Shown: piece after piece, positions 1 to 8,769 of the stretch
Position numbering within the stretch: position 1 is the stretch's first letter
Layout of the letters: every line of letters starts with the position of its first letter
The notes under the pieces: generated by a model
What the model was told of the DNA's origin: nothing
What the model saw: the letters and a program-made list of their open reading frames with translations, nothing else
Database searches by the model: none
Source: an uncultured Prevotellaceae bacterium
GTDB taxonomy: Bacteria; Bacteroidota; Bacteroidia; Bacteroidales; Bacteroidaceae
Direction of reading: 5' to 3'
Assembly (NCBI GenBank): GCA_900316685.1
Contig: ONDS01000006.1
Span: 1 to 64,000 of the forward strand
Length of the DNA: 64,000 bases
Program-made: the position numbers and the translations under genes

Positions 1-201
1 TTTCTGCATACGCCTCAACAACCCGTCAAAATTCTACATTCGACATTCATGTCGTAATTATTTTAATTATTCTAATTTCTTTCCTATATAATAATTTCTT
101 TCCGAAAAATCCTTTCCGAAAAAAATCAAAATTGAATAATTCTACATCGCCGTAGGCGACAATTCAAAATTCAAAACTCAACATTCAAAACTCCTCATGG
201 G
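1..201. repeat. AT-rich intergenic tract with a palindromic repeat element
   Basis: No coding region is visible here. Bases 61-130 are AT-rich with repeats of TTTCTTTCC. At 147-159 lies the palindrome TCGCCGTAGGCGA, followed by a run of short CAAAATTCAAAACTC units. The same combination occurs near 11538, 12563, 51229 and 55923, so this is a dispersed repeat family rather than a single regulatory site. Confidence 0.7.
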
Positions 202-1299
202 TTACCGCAACGCCAAATTGTAATTGAAATAACTGGTGTTGCCAGTTATCTCTTCCACAACCTTGATGAACGGGGGGAATTTCACATCCTCACCTTCCAC
301 AATACCCTTGGTCTCTAAGATAATCAGACCGCGACGGGGCGAGGAGAACATGTCTAACTCGAAGAACTGGCCCTTCCAGATAAAACTGCGACGGGTCTTG
401 TGGATGGTCTGCCGATAGGGGTCGGCTTGCTGCAAGAGCGACTGGTAAAGGTTGTTGCTCACCTGACGCTCGGTCTCCAACTGCTCGGTGTCGGATATCC
501 GCTTTTTCGTGGTGTGAACATTCACGAACTTGCCGTTCCAAGCCCTGCGACGAAGACGAACCTCGCAACCGGGCTCGGCTACCAAGTAGGTCTGGGTGAT
601 GTCGCTCTCGATGGCGTCGGGCAACTCACCCGTAATCTCCACTATATACTTGCGCTCTTCCTCGATAGGCTGCGGGATACCCAGCACATTAGAGATTTCC
701 TTGAGCACACGGTTCAGCTTATGCTCGAAATTCTCATGGTTGTTGATCACACGCAGGTGTGAATGGCCGGTCCAAGCTTCAATCACTCGCTTGTCCAACA
801 TACGGGCTATCTCAAGACCACGCTCGTCGGCTGGCTCGTTGCGGCTGCTATTGTTGCTCGTGGTGTAGAACTGTTCGGCACCGTCGGCGGCACTCACCAA
901 GTGAAGGATGGCGTCGTAACGACCATCGCGCAACTCGGCGGTGCTCGTGCCTACGGCACGCGTCAACTCGTCCCACAACTCGGGGGCCATATAGGCGGAG
1001 ATATCCATGGCACCGCGGTCGCAAACGATAATGCAAGGCCCGGAGTAGGCCTCCGCCATACGCATGAACTTGTCTTCCAGCGCCAATTGTATTTCCAACG
1101 TGGCTTTCTCGCCTTCGTAGAAGAAATCCTTGTTCTTCGTCAGGTAATCCATACCCGACTGTGTGAACATGGTAGGCACTTCGGGAATGGTGAAAACCTT
1201 GTATCCCAGACTCGAAAAATGTTCTATTACCCGTACCAGGGCGGTGGTCTTGCCGGCGCAAGGACCTCCTGTCAATACTATACGTTTGATGTCGTTCAT
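202..1299 (-). CDS. AAA-family NTPase with P-loop and C-terminal CYTH-like domain
   Basis: The 365-residue protein begins with MNDIKRIVLTGGPCAGKTT, where GGPCAGKT is a clear Walker A motif. The first 180 or so residues resemble the AAA_28 kinase/NTPase family. The second half (from about residue 205) has the charged beta-rich look of a CYTH/triphosphate-tunnel fold, with an early EEERKYIVEI segment and alternating Arg/Lys/Glu strands (EVRLRRR, ETERQ, FELDMF). This domain pair is known from uncharacterised bacterial ATPases and eukaryotic TTD14-like proteins that bind nucleotides and phospholipid. I chose the ATG at 1299 because the longer frame needs a TTG start inside the promoter. A good promoter lies just upstream. 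The substrate is not predictable. Confidence 0.75.
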   Translation of the reverse strand: MNDIKRIVLTGGPCAGKTTALVRVIEHFSSLGYKVFTIPEVPTMFTQSGMDYLTKNKDFFYEGEKATLEIQLALEDKFMRMAEAYSGPCIIVCDRGAMDISAYMAPELWDELTRAVGTSTAELRDGRYDAILHLVSAADGAEQFYTTSNNSSRNEPADERGLEIARMLDKRVIEAWTGHSHLRVINNHENFEHKLNRVLKEISNVLGIPQPIEEERKYIVEITGELPDAIESDITQTYLVAEPGCEVRLRRRAWNGKFVNVHTTKKRISDTEQLETERQVSNNLYQSLLQQADPYRQTIHKTRRSFIWKGQFFELDMFSSPRRGLIILETKGIVEGEDVKFPPFIKVVEEITGNTSYFNYNLALR

Positions 1300-1321
1300 T
1301 ATATTTTTCCTTTTCTGCTTA

Positions 1322-1352
1322 CAAAGGTAGTGCAAGTTGAGCGAAGAACAAA
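1322..1352 (-). promoter_or_regulatory. Bacteroidota-type promoter for the AAA NTPase
   Basis: Read on the minus strand there is TTTG (1352-1349), a 19-base spacer, then TACCTTTG (1329-1322). This fits the primary sigma factor consensus TTTG-N19-TAnnTTTG of the phylum. Transcription would start near 1315, a short leader before the ATG at 1299. Confidence 0.75.
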
Positions 1353-1610
1353 AAGAATTTATTCTTTTTTTATTCCGAAGCGCCGCCTACCTTATCAAAA
1401 GGTAGTGCAAGTTGAGCGAAGAACAAAAAGAATTTATTCTTTTTTTATTTCCGAAGCGCCGCCTATCTTATCAAAAGGTAGTGCAAGTTGAGCGAAGAAC
1501 AAAAAGAATTTATTCTTTTTTTATTCCGAAGCGCCGCCTACCTTATCAAAAGGTAGTGCAAGTTGAGCGAAATACAAAATAAACTTGTTTATTTTTATTT
1601 CCGAAGCGCC
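1323..1610. repeat. 75-bp tandem repeat, four copies, derived from a promoter region
   Basis: Units begin at 1323, 1398, 1474 and 1549 and are nearly identical, each running AAAGGTAGTGCAAGTTGAGC and on to CCGAAGCGCC. The unit nearest the NTPase gene contains the intact minus-strand promoter. The outer copies carry an extra A (CAAAAGGTA), which spoils the -7 box spacing. The last copy has diverged in its middle. A short CCCCTTGCCCCTTGCTCC tract follows to about 1649. Confidence 0.85.
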
Positions 1611-1695
1611 TCTCCCCCTTGCCCCTTGCCCCTTGCTCCTTGCCCCTTATAATAAAAAATTCCTTATTATATATCCCCATTTCCTTTTTTTTGAG

Positions 1696-1703
1696 TAATT
1701 TTG
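1696..1703 (+). promoter_or_regulatory. -7 box TAATTTTG upstream of fabD
   Basis: TAATTTTG matches the TAnnTTTG consensus. No convincing -33 box lies 19-21 bases upstream, so only half of the promoter is supported. It would give a leader of about 75 bases before fabD. Confidence 0.5.
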
Positions 1704-1785
1704 CACCCTGAAATATAAACTGAGGCTCAGATAAATGGCACAGCCTCTGATTATTAATCAATTAAAGGTAATAAAGGTAAAAAAG

Positions 1786-2673
1786 ATGAAAGCATTCGTT
1801 TTTCCCGGACAGGGAGCTCAATTCGTGGGCATGGGTAAGGATCTCTATGACAACAACCCGCTCGCAAAAGATCTTTTTGAGAAAGCTAACGACATCCTCG
1901 GCTATCGCATCACCGATATCATGTTCGAAGGAACCGACGAGGACCTTCGACAGACCAAGGTGACACAACCCGCCGTGTTCCTTCATAGCGTCATCAGCGC
2001 GCTCTGCATGGGCGACGCTTTCCAACCCGACATGACAGCTGGTCACTCGCTCGGCGAGTTCTCGGCGCTTGTGGCTGCTGGAGCCCTCTCCTTCGAGGAC
2101 GGTCTCCGACTGGTTTATGCACGTGCCATGGCCATGCAGAAGGCTTGCGAGGCGGCTCCCTCGACAATGGCGGCTATCGTAGGGCTGGCTGACGACAAGA
2201 TCGAGGAGATCTGTGCTAAAATCAATAAGGATGGGCATGTGGTCGTGCCTGCCAACTACAACTGTCCTGGACAGCTGGTCATATCCGGTAATGTAGAGGC
2301 TATCGACGAGGCTTGCGCTCTGCTCAAGGAGGCGGGAGCCAAACGGGCGCTGCCGCTGAAGGTGGGGGGGGCCTTCCACTCGCCTCTCATGCAGCCGGCC
2401 AAGGATGAGCTGCAGGCTGCCATCGAGAAGACGGTCATCAATACGCCGAAATGTCCCGTCTATCAGAATGTGGATGGCAAACCCCATACCGACCCCGCTG
2501 AGATCAAGGCTAACCTGATAGCTCAGCTCACCAGCAGCGTGCGATGGACACAGTGCGTGCAGAATATGATTGCCGATGGTGCCGACGACTTCACCGAGTG
2601 TGGACCGGGCAAGGCGCTTCAAGGCATGATCGGACGTATTGACAAGACGGTTGCCGCTCACGGCATAGAATAA
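1786..2673 (+). CDS. fabD: Malonyl-CoA:ACP transacylase (FabD)
   Basis: This 295-residue cytoplasmic enzyme moves malonate from CoA to acyl carrier protein to supply fatty acid elongation. The N-terminus MKAFVFPGQGAQ is the family hallmark. The nucleophile is Ser88 in GHSLGEFSAL, and the partner His lies in GGAFHSPLMQPA near residue 198. The length is normal. An upstream in-frame ATG at 1735 would add 17 residues unlike the family, so I use 1786. The gene may also feed malonyl-ACP to the aryl-polyene locus at 51-64 kb, although it is not linked to it. Confidence 0.96.
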   Translation: MKAFVFPGQGAQFVGMGKDLYDNNPLAKDLFEKANDILGYRITDIMFEGTDEDLRQTKVTQPAVFLHSVISALCMGDAFQPDMTAGHSLGEFSALVAAGALSFEDGLRLVYARAMAMQKACEAAPSTMAAIVGLADDKIEEICAKINKDGHVVVPANYNCPGQLVISGNVEAIDEACALLKEAGAKRALPLKVGGAFHSPLMQPAKDELQAAIEKTVINTPKCPVYQNVDGKPHTDPAEIKANLIAQLTSSVRWTQCVQNMIADGADDFTECGPGKALQGMIGRIDKTVAAHGIE

Positions 2674-2681
2674 CCTTTCAG

Positions 2682-2714
2682 CGTCCATGGACCACCCCTC
2701 CATGGACGTTTTGT
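2682..2714 (+). terminator. Rho-independent terminator after fabD
   Basis: CGTCCATGG (2682-2690) pairs perfectly with CCATGGACG (2700-2708) across a short loop, and TTTT follows. It lies directly downstream of the fabD stop codon. Confidence 0.85.
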
Positions 2715-2786
2715 CTTCACTCACCTCAAAACCCCTCACCCTCACCCTTACAGATGACTCTTCATCCCTCACCAGCATACTCATCT

Positions 2787-3108
2787 CCCCTCCTTTCCAA
2801 AGGAGGGGCAGGGGTGGTTTGTCAAAAAGGCCCAAGCAAGCTATCTTCTCTCCCCTCCTTTTCCAAAGGAGGGGCAGGGGTGGTTTGTCAAAAAGGCCCA
2901 AGCAAGCTGTCTTCTCTCTCCTCCTTTTCCAAAGGAGGGGCAGGGGTGGTTTGTCAAAAAGACCAAAGCAAGCTATCTTCTCTCCCCTCCTTATCCAAAG
3001 GAGGGGCAGGGGTGGTTTGTCAAAAAGACCAAAGCAAGCTATCTTCTCTCCCCTCCTTTTCCAAAGGAGGGGTAGGGGTGGTTTGTCTAATAATGTCCTA
3101 ACCTCTAC
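2787..3108. repeat. 66-bp tandem repeat, five copies, CCCCTCC/GGAGGGG hairpin family
   Basis: Units start at 2787, 2852, 2918, 2984 and 3050. Each contains CCCCTCCTTTTCCAAAGGAG, a hairpin, then GGCAGGGGTGGTTTGTC and a CAAGCAAGCTATCTTCTCT spacer. The last unit runs into AATAATGTCCTAACCTC just before the amylase gene; a similar tail precedes guaA. The array reads through in two plus frames without stops, but these reading frames are repeat artefacts. Confidence 0.9.
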
Positions 3109-3113
3109 CCATC

Positions 3114-4778
3114 ATGTCCAAACCTCTAATATACCAAGTCCTACCCCGACTATTCGGAAAAAAGGCGGTCAACAACCTGCCGCATGGCTCCATCGAACAG
3201 AACGGTTGTGGAAAATTCAACGATTTCGACGACCAAGTACTTCAGCGTATACACGACATGGGATTCTCGCATGTCTGGTTCACCGGGGTGATACGCCATG
3301 CCACACAAACGGACTACTCCTCTTATGGTATTCCCTCCCAACATCCAGATGTAGTGAAGGGTAGGGCGGGCTCACCCTATGCCATCGTCGACTACTATGA
3401 TGTCGATCCCGATCTCGCAGTGGATATTGACCATAGGATGGAGGAGTGGATGGCGCTCATCGAGCGCTCACACCGCGCAGGATTGAAGGTGATCATGGAT
3501 TTCGTACCCAATCATGTGGCACGGCAGTATCTCTCCATAGCCAAACCCGAGGGGGTGAGAGACCTGGGTCAGGACGACAACACCGATTATCATTTCTCCA
3601 CTGCCAACAATTTCTATTATTGTTGGGGGCAGCCGCTCGACCTATCACTCATACCTACCGACCCGGCCATCAATCGCTATGTGGAGCAACCGGCCAAGGC
3701 CACGGGCAACGACCATTTCGACAACCGTCCTTCGCGAAATGATTGGTATGAGACGGTGAAACTGAATTATGGCATCGACTACTGCGATGCCGGGGGGCGC
3801 TCGGAGCATTTCAGTCCCATACCCGACACGTGGAGCAAGATGACGGATATTCTCTTGTTCTGGGCGCAGAAGGGGGTCGATGCCTTCCGATGCGACATGG
3901 CGGAGATGGTGCCCACGGCTTTCTGGCACTGGGCCATCGACAAAGTGAAATTCATTCATCCCGACATACAGTTCATTGGCGAGGTCTACGACCCGGCTCA
4001 ATACCGAGCCTACTTGGCGGCGGGTTTCGACCTGCTCTACGACAAGGTGGGCATGTACGACTGCCTGCGTGGGGTGGTATGCGGCTATCTGCCTGCCGCC
4101 GACATCACAAAGGCATGGCAGGCTACTGATGACATACGTAGCCACATGCTCTATTTCCTTGAAAACCACGACGAACAGCGTATAGCTTCCGACTTCTTCG
4201 CGGCCGATGCGCGCAAGGGCTTGCCGGCACTGGTGGTGGCGGCGTTGCTTAACAACTGCCCCTTCATGCTCTACGCCGGACAGGAAGTGGGCGAGAAGGG
4301 CATGGAGACGGAGGGATTCAGCGGACACGATGGACGCACCACGATATTCGACTATTGGACGGTGGAGTCCATACGTAGGGCTTTCTTCGACCGACGCCGA
4401 TTGCGTAAGGAGGAACGTCAACTGGAAAAGGCGTACCTACAGGTGCTCAAGGTGGCCGCCCACGAGAATGCCGTACGCGAGGGACTGTCCTTCGACCTGA
4501 TGTATGTCAATCCGCAACTCTCCCAGCATCAGTATGCTTTCCTGCGAAAGGCGGGAACGGATGTGCTGCTGGTGGTGGCGAATTTCGCCGACGAAGAGGT
4601 GGCTCACAATGTGAACATACCAAGCCATGCCTTTGAGTTCTTGGCCATACCGGAAAGGCTCTTCAAGGGTTCCGACCTCTTGTCGGATGATGTCATCAAC
4701 GGTCATCTCAAGGCGGATGGTGCGGTCGCTATGACGGTGCCTGCACATGGCGCCAGGGTGTGGAAACTGTCACTATAA
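3114..4778 (+). CDS. GH13 alpha-amylase family protein
   Basis: The 554-residue protein has the GH13 (beta/alpha)8 barrel motifs: MDFVPNH (region I), DAFRCDMAE with nucleophile Asp261 (region II), FIGEVYD with acid/base Glu290 (region III) and LENHDEQR with Asp353 (region IV). It lacks a signal peptide, so it probably acts in the cytoplasm on maltodextrins or stored glycogen. The C-terminal 120 residues look like the usual beta-sandwich domain. The exact specificity (amylase, glucanotransferase or trehalose-related) cannot be read from the motifs. The start codon lies directly after the 66-bp repeat array. Confidence 0.88.
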   Translation: MSKPLIYQVLPRLFGKKAVNNLPHGSIEQNGCGKFNDFDDQVLQRIHDMGFSHVWFTGVIRHATQTDYSSYGIPSQHPDVVKGRAGSPYAIVDYYDVDPDLAVDIDHRMEEWMALIERSHRAGLKVIMDFVPNHVARQYLSIAKPEGVRDLGQDDNTDYHFSTANNFYYCWGQPLDLSLIPTDPAINRYVEQPAKATGNDHFDNRPSRNDWYETVKLNYGIDYCDAGGRSEHFSPIPDTWSKMTDILLFWAQKGVDAFRCDMAEMVPTAFWHWAIDKVKFIHPDIQFIGEVYDPAQYRAYLAAGFDLLYDKVGMYDCLRGVVCGYLPAADITKAWQATDDIRSHMLYFLENHDEQRIASDFFAADARKGLPALVVAALLNNCPFMLYAGQEVGEKGMETEGFSGHDGRTTIFDYWTVESIRRAFFDRRRLRKEERQLEKAYLQVLKVAAHENAVREGLSFDLMYVNPQLSQHQYAFLRKAGTDVLLVVANFADEEVAHNVNIPSHAFEFLAIPERLFKGSDLLSDDVINGHLKADGAVAMTVPAHGARVWKLSL

Positions 4779-4784
4779 CGGCTC

Positions 4785-5429
4785 ATGTGGCGTAAGTGGT
4801 TAAGGAAAATGTTGTGGCTGGGCTTGATTCTGCTGGTGATGGCGGTGCTTACGGCACTGGTGTGCAACTGGCTCATAGCTCATAACGCCGAAGGGAAATG
4901 TTTCTCTTCGGTGCAACAGATGCCGCATCGCAGGGTAGGGGTGGTGCTGGGCACCTCACCCACCTATAAGAATGGCATGGTCAACCTTTTCTTTACCCAT
5001 CGCATCGAGGCGGCGGCGAGTCTCTTCTTTGCCGGCAAGGTGGATTACTTGCTACTCAGCGGCGATAATAACAAGAGGGAATACAATGAGCCGGAACTTA
5101 TGAAAGAGGCTCTCATGGCCAAGGGGGTGCCAGAAAGGGCTATCTACCTCGACTATGCAGGACTGCGCACGCTCGATTCCATGGTCAGGGCGAAGGAGGT
5201 GTTCGGACAGGACAGCATCACTGTGGTCAGCCAGCGGTTCCACAATGAGAGGGCCATCTACCTGGCTGAACATGTGGGATTGGAGGTGGTGGCCTTCGAT
5301 GCCGAGGATGTGGATGGCTATCATGGCACGAAAGTGCTTTTGCGTGAATACATGGCTCGGGTGAAGATGTTCCTCGACCTGCTTTTGGGCAAGGGACCGA
5401 AATTCCTGGGCGAAAGAATAGAGATATGA
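4785..5429 (+). CDS. SanA/YdcF-like DUF218 membrane protein
   Basis: This 214-residue protein has one N-terminal TM helix (about residues 8-30) and a DUF218 domain. The domain shows VGVVLGTSP, the LLLSGDNN loop and TVVSQRFHNERAIYLA, which match the SanA branch. SanA-type proteins sit in the inner membrane and affect envelope permeability (vancomycin sensitivity in enteric bacteria); the biochemical activity is unclear. Six bases separate it from the amylase gene, and its stop codon overlaps the next ATG (ATGA), so the three genes are probably co-transcribed. Confidence 0.85.
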   Translation: MWRKWLRKMLWLGLILLVMAVLTALVCNWLIAHNAEGKCFSSVQQMPHRRVGVVLGTSPTYKNGMVNLFFTHRIEAAASLFFAGKVDYLLLSGDNNKREYNEPELMKEALMAKGVPERAIYLDYAGLRTLDSMVRAKEVFGQDSITVVSQRFHNERAIYLAEHVGLEVVAFDAEDVDGYHGTKVLLREYMARVKMFLDLLLGKGPKFLGERIEI

Positions 5430-6463
5430 CAGCGGTAAGGCGAGAAAAGAGCGGCAACGTGGCTGCCCTGCTGCCCGATGAGGTGCAACAGGTGGTGAAG
5501 GGGGCGAACTGCTTCGACTTCCTCCGTTATTTCTTTGCCTTCATGCTCATCGTCGCCCACTTCTGTACACTGACCAATATCGACCAACTCTTCTTTATCT
5601 CGGGAGGTCTGAGGGTTAAGGCGTTCTTTGTCATCACGGGCTTCCTGGTTTCCTTCAGCTTCATCAGGCGCAACGGCAACCTGAAGTCGTATTTCATGAA
5701 ACGTTTCGTTCGTATTGTACCGGCTTACCTTTGCACCATTGTCTTCTGTTTCCTGATCGGTCTGTGGCTCACCGATTTATCGGCGGGCTCGTTCCTGTCG
5801 TCATCATCGTCATGGCGCTACCTCGCTGTCAACGCCATGATGCTCAACTGGTTGCAACCGGATCTGCCTGGTGTGTTCCTCGCCAATCCTCTGCCGCAGA
5901 TGAACGGGGCGCTTTGGTCGATGAAACTGGAGGTGTTGTTCTACATCATCGTGCCCATGCTGCTCTTCTTGGCGGCGAAGTGGGGGAAACGGCTGCTCCT
6001 GCCAATCCTCTTTGTGGCGGTGGTGGGTTCTTATTCTTTCCTGCAGGTGCAAGGGCAATACTTCACCTTCTTTATCGGAGGGATGACGGTGCTCCTGCTT
6101 TTCCAATACCACAGCTATCTGAAATACCTGATATGGGTGTGCGTGCCGTTGATGGTTCTGCCTTACATGGTGAACTCTCCGCTGTTAGAACAGTGCATCG
6201 GCTCTCTCGAACCTTATCTCTTTGCCATAACCCTGGTGGGAGTGGCTTACATCTTGTCGTTCCTGTCGTTCTTCCGCCGACTCGACAATATCACCTACGG
6301 ACTCTATCTCTACCATTTCCCGGTCATCCAGGTGTTGGTGCATTACCGCCTTCACGAGCGCAGCATAGTCCTCACCCTCATCCTTGCCGTTCTCATCACG
6401 GCAATCCTGGCCACACTCTCATGGAAACTCATCGAACAACCCCTCATGAATAAATACAAATAA
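5426..6463 (+). CDS. Acyltransferase-3 family membrane protein
   Basis: The 345-residue integral membrane protein resembles OafA/YrhL-type O-acyltransferases. FDFLRYFFAFMLIVAHF holds the conserved R-x10-H region of the first helix, and FFVITGFLVSFSFIRR and GLYLYHFPVIQVL are also family motifs. About ten hydrophobic helices are visible. Such proteins acylate sugars of lipopolysaccharide, peptidoglycan or exopolysaccharide at the inner membrane. It overlaps the SanA-like gene by four bases. The acceptor sugar is unknown. Confidence 0.88.
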   Translation: MTAVRREKSGNVAALLPDEVQQVVKGANCFDFLRYFFAFMLIVAHFCTLTNIDQLFFISGGLRVKAFFVITGFLVSFSFIRRNGNLKSYFMKRFVRIVPAYLCTIVFCFLIGLWLTDLSAGSFLSSSSSWRYLAVNAMMLNWLQPDLPGVFLANPLPQMNGALWSMKLEVLFYIIVPMLLFLAAKWGKRLLLPILFVAVVGSYSFLQVQGQYFTFFIGGMTVLLLFQYHSYLKYLIWVCVPLMVLPYMVNSPLLEQCIGSLEPYLFAITLVGVAYILSFLSFFRRLDNITYGLYLYHFPVIQVLVHYRLHERSIVLTLILAVLITAILATLSWKLIEQPLMNKYK

Positions 6464-6558
6464 CCCCTCACCCTCAACCCTAAACCCTCACCCCTAATCC
6501 CTAATCCTTCAACCCTCAACCCTCAACCCTAAACCCTCAACCCTCAACCTTCAACAAT
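6464..6558. repeat. Low-complexity CCCTCAACCCTAAACC tract
   Basis: The gap is filled by irregular repeats of CCCTCAACCCTAAACC. The same kind of sequence is found in frame inside guaA near 11490. No promoter or terminator is evident. Confidence 0.7.
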
Positions 6559-7050
6559 ATGGATCTTAACGAACACAACAAAGAAGAGTTCCCCCCCGCA
6601 CACACGGCAGAACATCTGCTCAACCAACTCATGGTACGTATGTTTGGCTGTGAACGTTCGCGCAATGCGCACATCGAGCGTAAGAAAAGCAAGATAAGTT
6701 ATGTGCTCGATCATAAGCCCGACCGAAAGGAGGAAAAGGAAATCGAGCGCGAGATGAACCGTCTCATCGAGGAGGACATGCCGGTGACCTTCCAATTCGT
6801 CACACGAGCTGAATTGGAGAGCCTCATCATGGAGGCTGATCCTGACTCGCCAGATGCCCACATCTCGCTCGAACGACTGCCCGAAGATGTCAGCGACACC
6901 ATAAGGCTCGTGCGCATCGGCGACTATGATGTCTGCCCCTGTATCGGCCGTCATGTGCGCAGCACCTCGCAAATTGGCCGCTTTGAAATGCTCGGTACCA
7001 ACTGGGACGAGATGACCCATTCTTTCCGCATCCGCTTCAAAATCGTATGA
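6559..7050 (+). CDS. AlaX-like aminoacyl-tRNA editing domain protein
   Basis: This 163-residue stand-alone protein resembles the second additional domain (editing domain) of alanyl- and threonyl-tRNA synthetases. The zinc ligands are visible as HTAEHLL (HxxxH, residues about 15-19) and CPCIGRHV (CxxxxH, about 135). Members of this family hydrolyse mischarged tRNA such as Ser-tRNA(Ala). It lacks the long N-terminal barrel of larger AlaX forms. It lies six bases before the hexosaminidase gene. The specificity is inferred from the family only. Confidence 0.8.
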   Translation: MDLNEHNKEEFPPAHTAEHLLNQLMVRMFGCERSRNAHIERKKSKISYVLDHKPDRKEEKEIEREMNRLIEEDMPVTFQFVTRAELESLIMEADPDSPDAHISLERLPEDVSDTIRLVRIGDYDVCPCIGRHVRSTSQIGRFEMLGTNWDEMTHSFRIRFKIV

Positions 7051-7056
7051 CACATT

Positions 7057-8718
7057 ATGAATAAACTCATCATTCTCCTTTTCACCATCCTCGGCTTCTC
7101 CCTGTCATCTTCAGCACAGCAGAGGGCCGACTTCAATGTGGTTCCACTCCCCAACACCATCACCGACGTGAAGAATGGCGTTGACATCAATCTCTCTTCC
7201 GTGGAATGTATCTGCTATGGAACCTATGGCGCCGACGACCAAGCGATGAAGCGCAATGCGCGTTTCCTGGCCGATTATATCGAGGAGGCCACGGGCGAAC
7301 GCTTGCCACAACAGATCGATGTGTCGCGGAGCATCACGCATATCGAACTGGTACTCAACAAGAAGAAAATCTCCCATCCCGAGGCTTATGTCATCGCGGT
7401 GGGAAAGAAAGTGATTCGTATCGAAGGGGCGACACCGCAAGGGGTGTTCTATGGCATCCAGACCTTCCGCAAGGCGCTGCCCAAGGCCAAGGCGGCCGAG
7501 GTGGTCATACCGGCGGTAGAGGTGAAGGGACAACCGCGCTTCGGCTATCGGGGCATGCACCTCGACGTGTGTCGGCATTTCTTCGGGGTCGACTTCGTCA
7601 AGGAGTATATTGACATGATGGCACTGCATGGTCTCAACACCTTCCACTGGCATATCTCCGACGACCAGGGCTGGCGCTTCGAGGTGAAGGACTATCCTCG
7701 ACTCATCGAGGTGGGGGCCTTCCGCGAGGGCACGGTCATAGGGCGTAATACGGGACTCTACGACCATGTGCGCCATGGGGGCTACTTCACTCGCGAACAG
7801 ATACGCGACATCGTGGCTTATGCCAAGGAGCGCTATATCACCATCATTCCCGAGGTCGACATGCCGGGACACATGGTGGCGGCGCTGGCGGCTTATCCTG
7901 AACTGGGATGCACAGGTGGGCCTTACGAGGTGGAGCAGAACTGGGGGGTCTTCGACGATGTGTTGTGCGCAGGCAAGGAGGAGACGTTCCGCTTCGTCTT
8001 CGCCGTGCTCGACGAGGTCATGGCGCTCTTCCCATCTGAATATATCCACATCGGGGGCGACGAGGCGCCTCGCACACGCTGGAAGGCATGCCCGCGCTGC
8101 CAACAGCGTATCGCCGACGAACATCTCGTGTCCGGCGGTAAGCATGCGGCGGAGGATATGCTCCAGAGCTATTTCACCAAACGAGTGGAGAAATACCTTA
8201 ATGAGCATGGTCGGAAAATCATCGGATGGGATGAACTGCTCGAAGGGGAGGTCAATCCCTCGGCTACCATCATGAGCTGGCGGAGCTGGAACGGCGACGC
8301 TGATGTGCTCAAAGCGGCGGAAAGGGGACACGATATCATCATGGTGCCCAACGCCACACTCTATTTCGACTATTACCAGACACCGGAGGCTGACTGGAGC
8401 AAACCGCTGCTCATCGGTGGCGATGTGCCGCTGGAGAAGGTCTATGCCTACGACCCGGCACCGGCGTCTCTCTCCGACAATGTGCGAAGCCATATCTTGG
8501 GCGTGCAGGCCAATCTCTGGACGGAGTACATTCCTGCCAAGGAACTGGCGGAATACCAAGTGCTGCCGCGCATGGCGGCGCTCTCTGAGGTGCAGTGGCT
8601 GCCCGCCAATCTGAAGGACTATGAGTCGTTCAAAAAACGTGCTTTCCGTCTTACCGAGCTTTATTCGCGCTTAGGATGGAGGTTCTGCGATTATGTCTGG
8701 CAGAAAGAGAAAAAGTAA
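7057..8718 (+). CDS. GH20 beta-N-acetylhexosaminidase
   Basis: The 553-residue protein has a signal peptide (MNKLIILLFTILGF...SSSAQQ), an N-terminal GH20b-like domain and a GH20 barrel. The catalytic Asp335-Glu336 pair is seen in HIGGDEAPR, and FHWHISDDQGWR is another family signature. It would remove terminal GlcNAc/GalNAc residues from glycans in the periplasm or at the surface. There is no lipobox cysteine in the signal region. Length and domain order are normal. Confidence 0.93.
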   Translation: MNKLIILLFTILGFSLSSSAQQRADFNVVPLPNTITDVKNGVDINLSSVECICYGTYGADDQAMKRNARFLADYIEEATGERLPQQIDVSRSITHIELVLNKKKISHPEAYVIAVGKKVIRIEGATPQGVFYGIQTFRKALPKAKAAEVVIPAVEVKGQPRFGYRGMHLDVCRHFFGVDFVKEYIDMMALHGLNTFHWHISDDQGWRFEVKDYPRLIEVGAFREGTVIGRNTGLYDHVRHGGYFTREQIRDIVAYAKERYITIIPEVDMPGHMVAALAAYPELGCTGGPYEVEQNWGVFDDVLCAGKEETFRFVFAVLDEVMALFPSEYIHIGGDEAPRTRWKACPRCQQRIADEHLVSGGKHAAEDMLQSYFTKRVEKYLNEHGRKIIGWDELLEGEVNPSATIMSWRSWNGDADVLKAAERGHDIIMVPNATLYFDYYQTPEADWSKPLLIGGDVPLEKVYAYDPAPASLSDNVRSHILGVQANLWTEYIPAKELAEYQVLPRMAALSEVQWLPANLKDYESFKKRAFRLTELYSRLGWRFCDYVWQKEKK

Positions 8719-8734
8719 AAATCACTCCTTATCC

Positions 8735-8765
8735 TTGGTTTACTCGCCAACATTGTGTAATTTTG
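8735..8765 (+). promoter_or_regulatory. Promoter of the nucleotidyltransferase, probably leaderless
   Basis: TTGG (8735-8738), a 19-base spacer and TAATTTTG (8758-8765) fit the phylum consensus moderately well. The ATG at 8770 begins only four bases after the -7 box, so the transcript would start at or next to the initiation codon. Confidence 0.55.
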
Positions 8766-8769
8766 CAGC

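Noticed and set aside
1762-2901. 379-codon minus-strand frame opposite fabD
   Set aside because: It is antisense to a well-supported fabD gene and begins in the repeat array; no family resemblance.
2687-3364. Plus-strand frames through the 66-bp repeats (LFQRRGRGGLSKRPKQA)
   Set aside because: The protein repeat follows directly from the DNA repeat, and the frame then runs into the amylase gene in another phase.
7111-8559. 482-codon minus-strand frame opposite the hexosaminidase gene
   Set aside because: It is a shadow frame in GC-rich coding DNA, with no recognisable domain.
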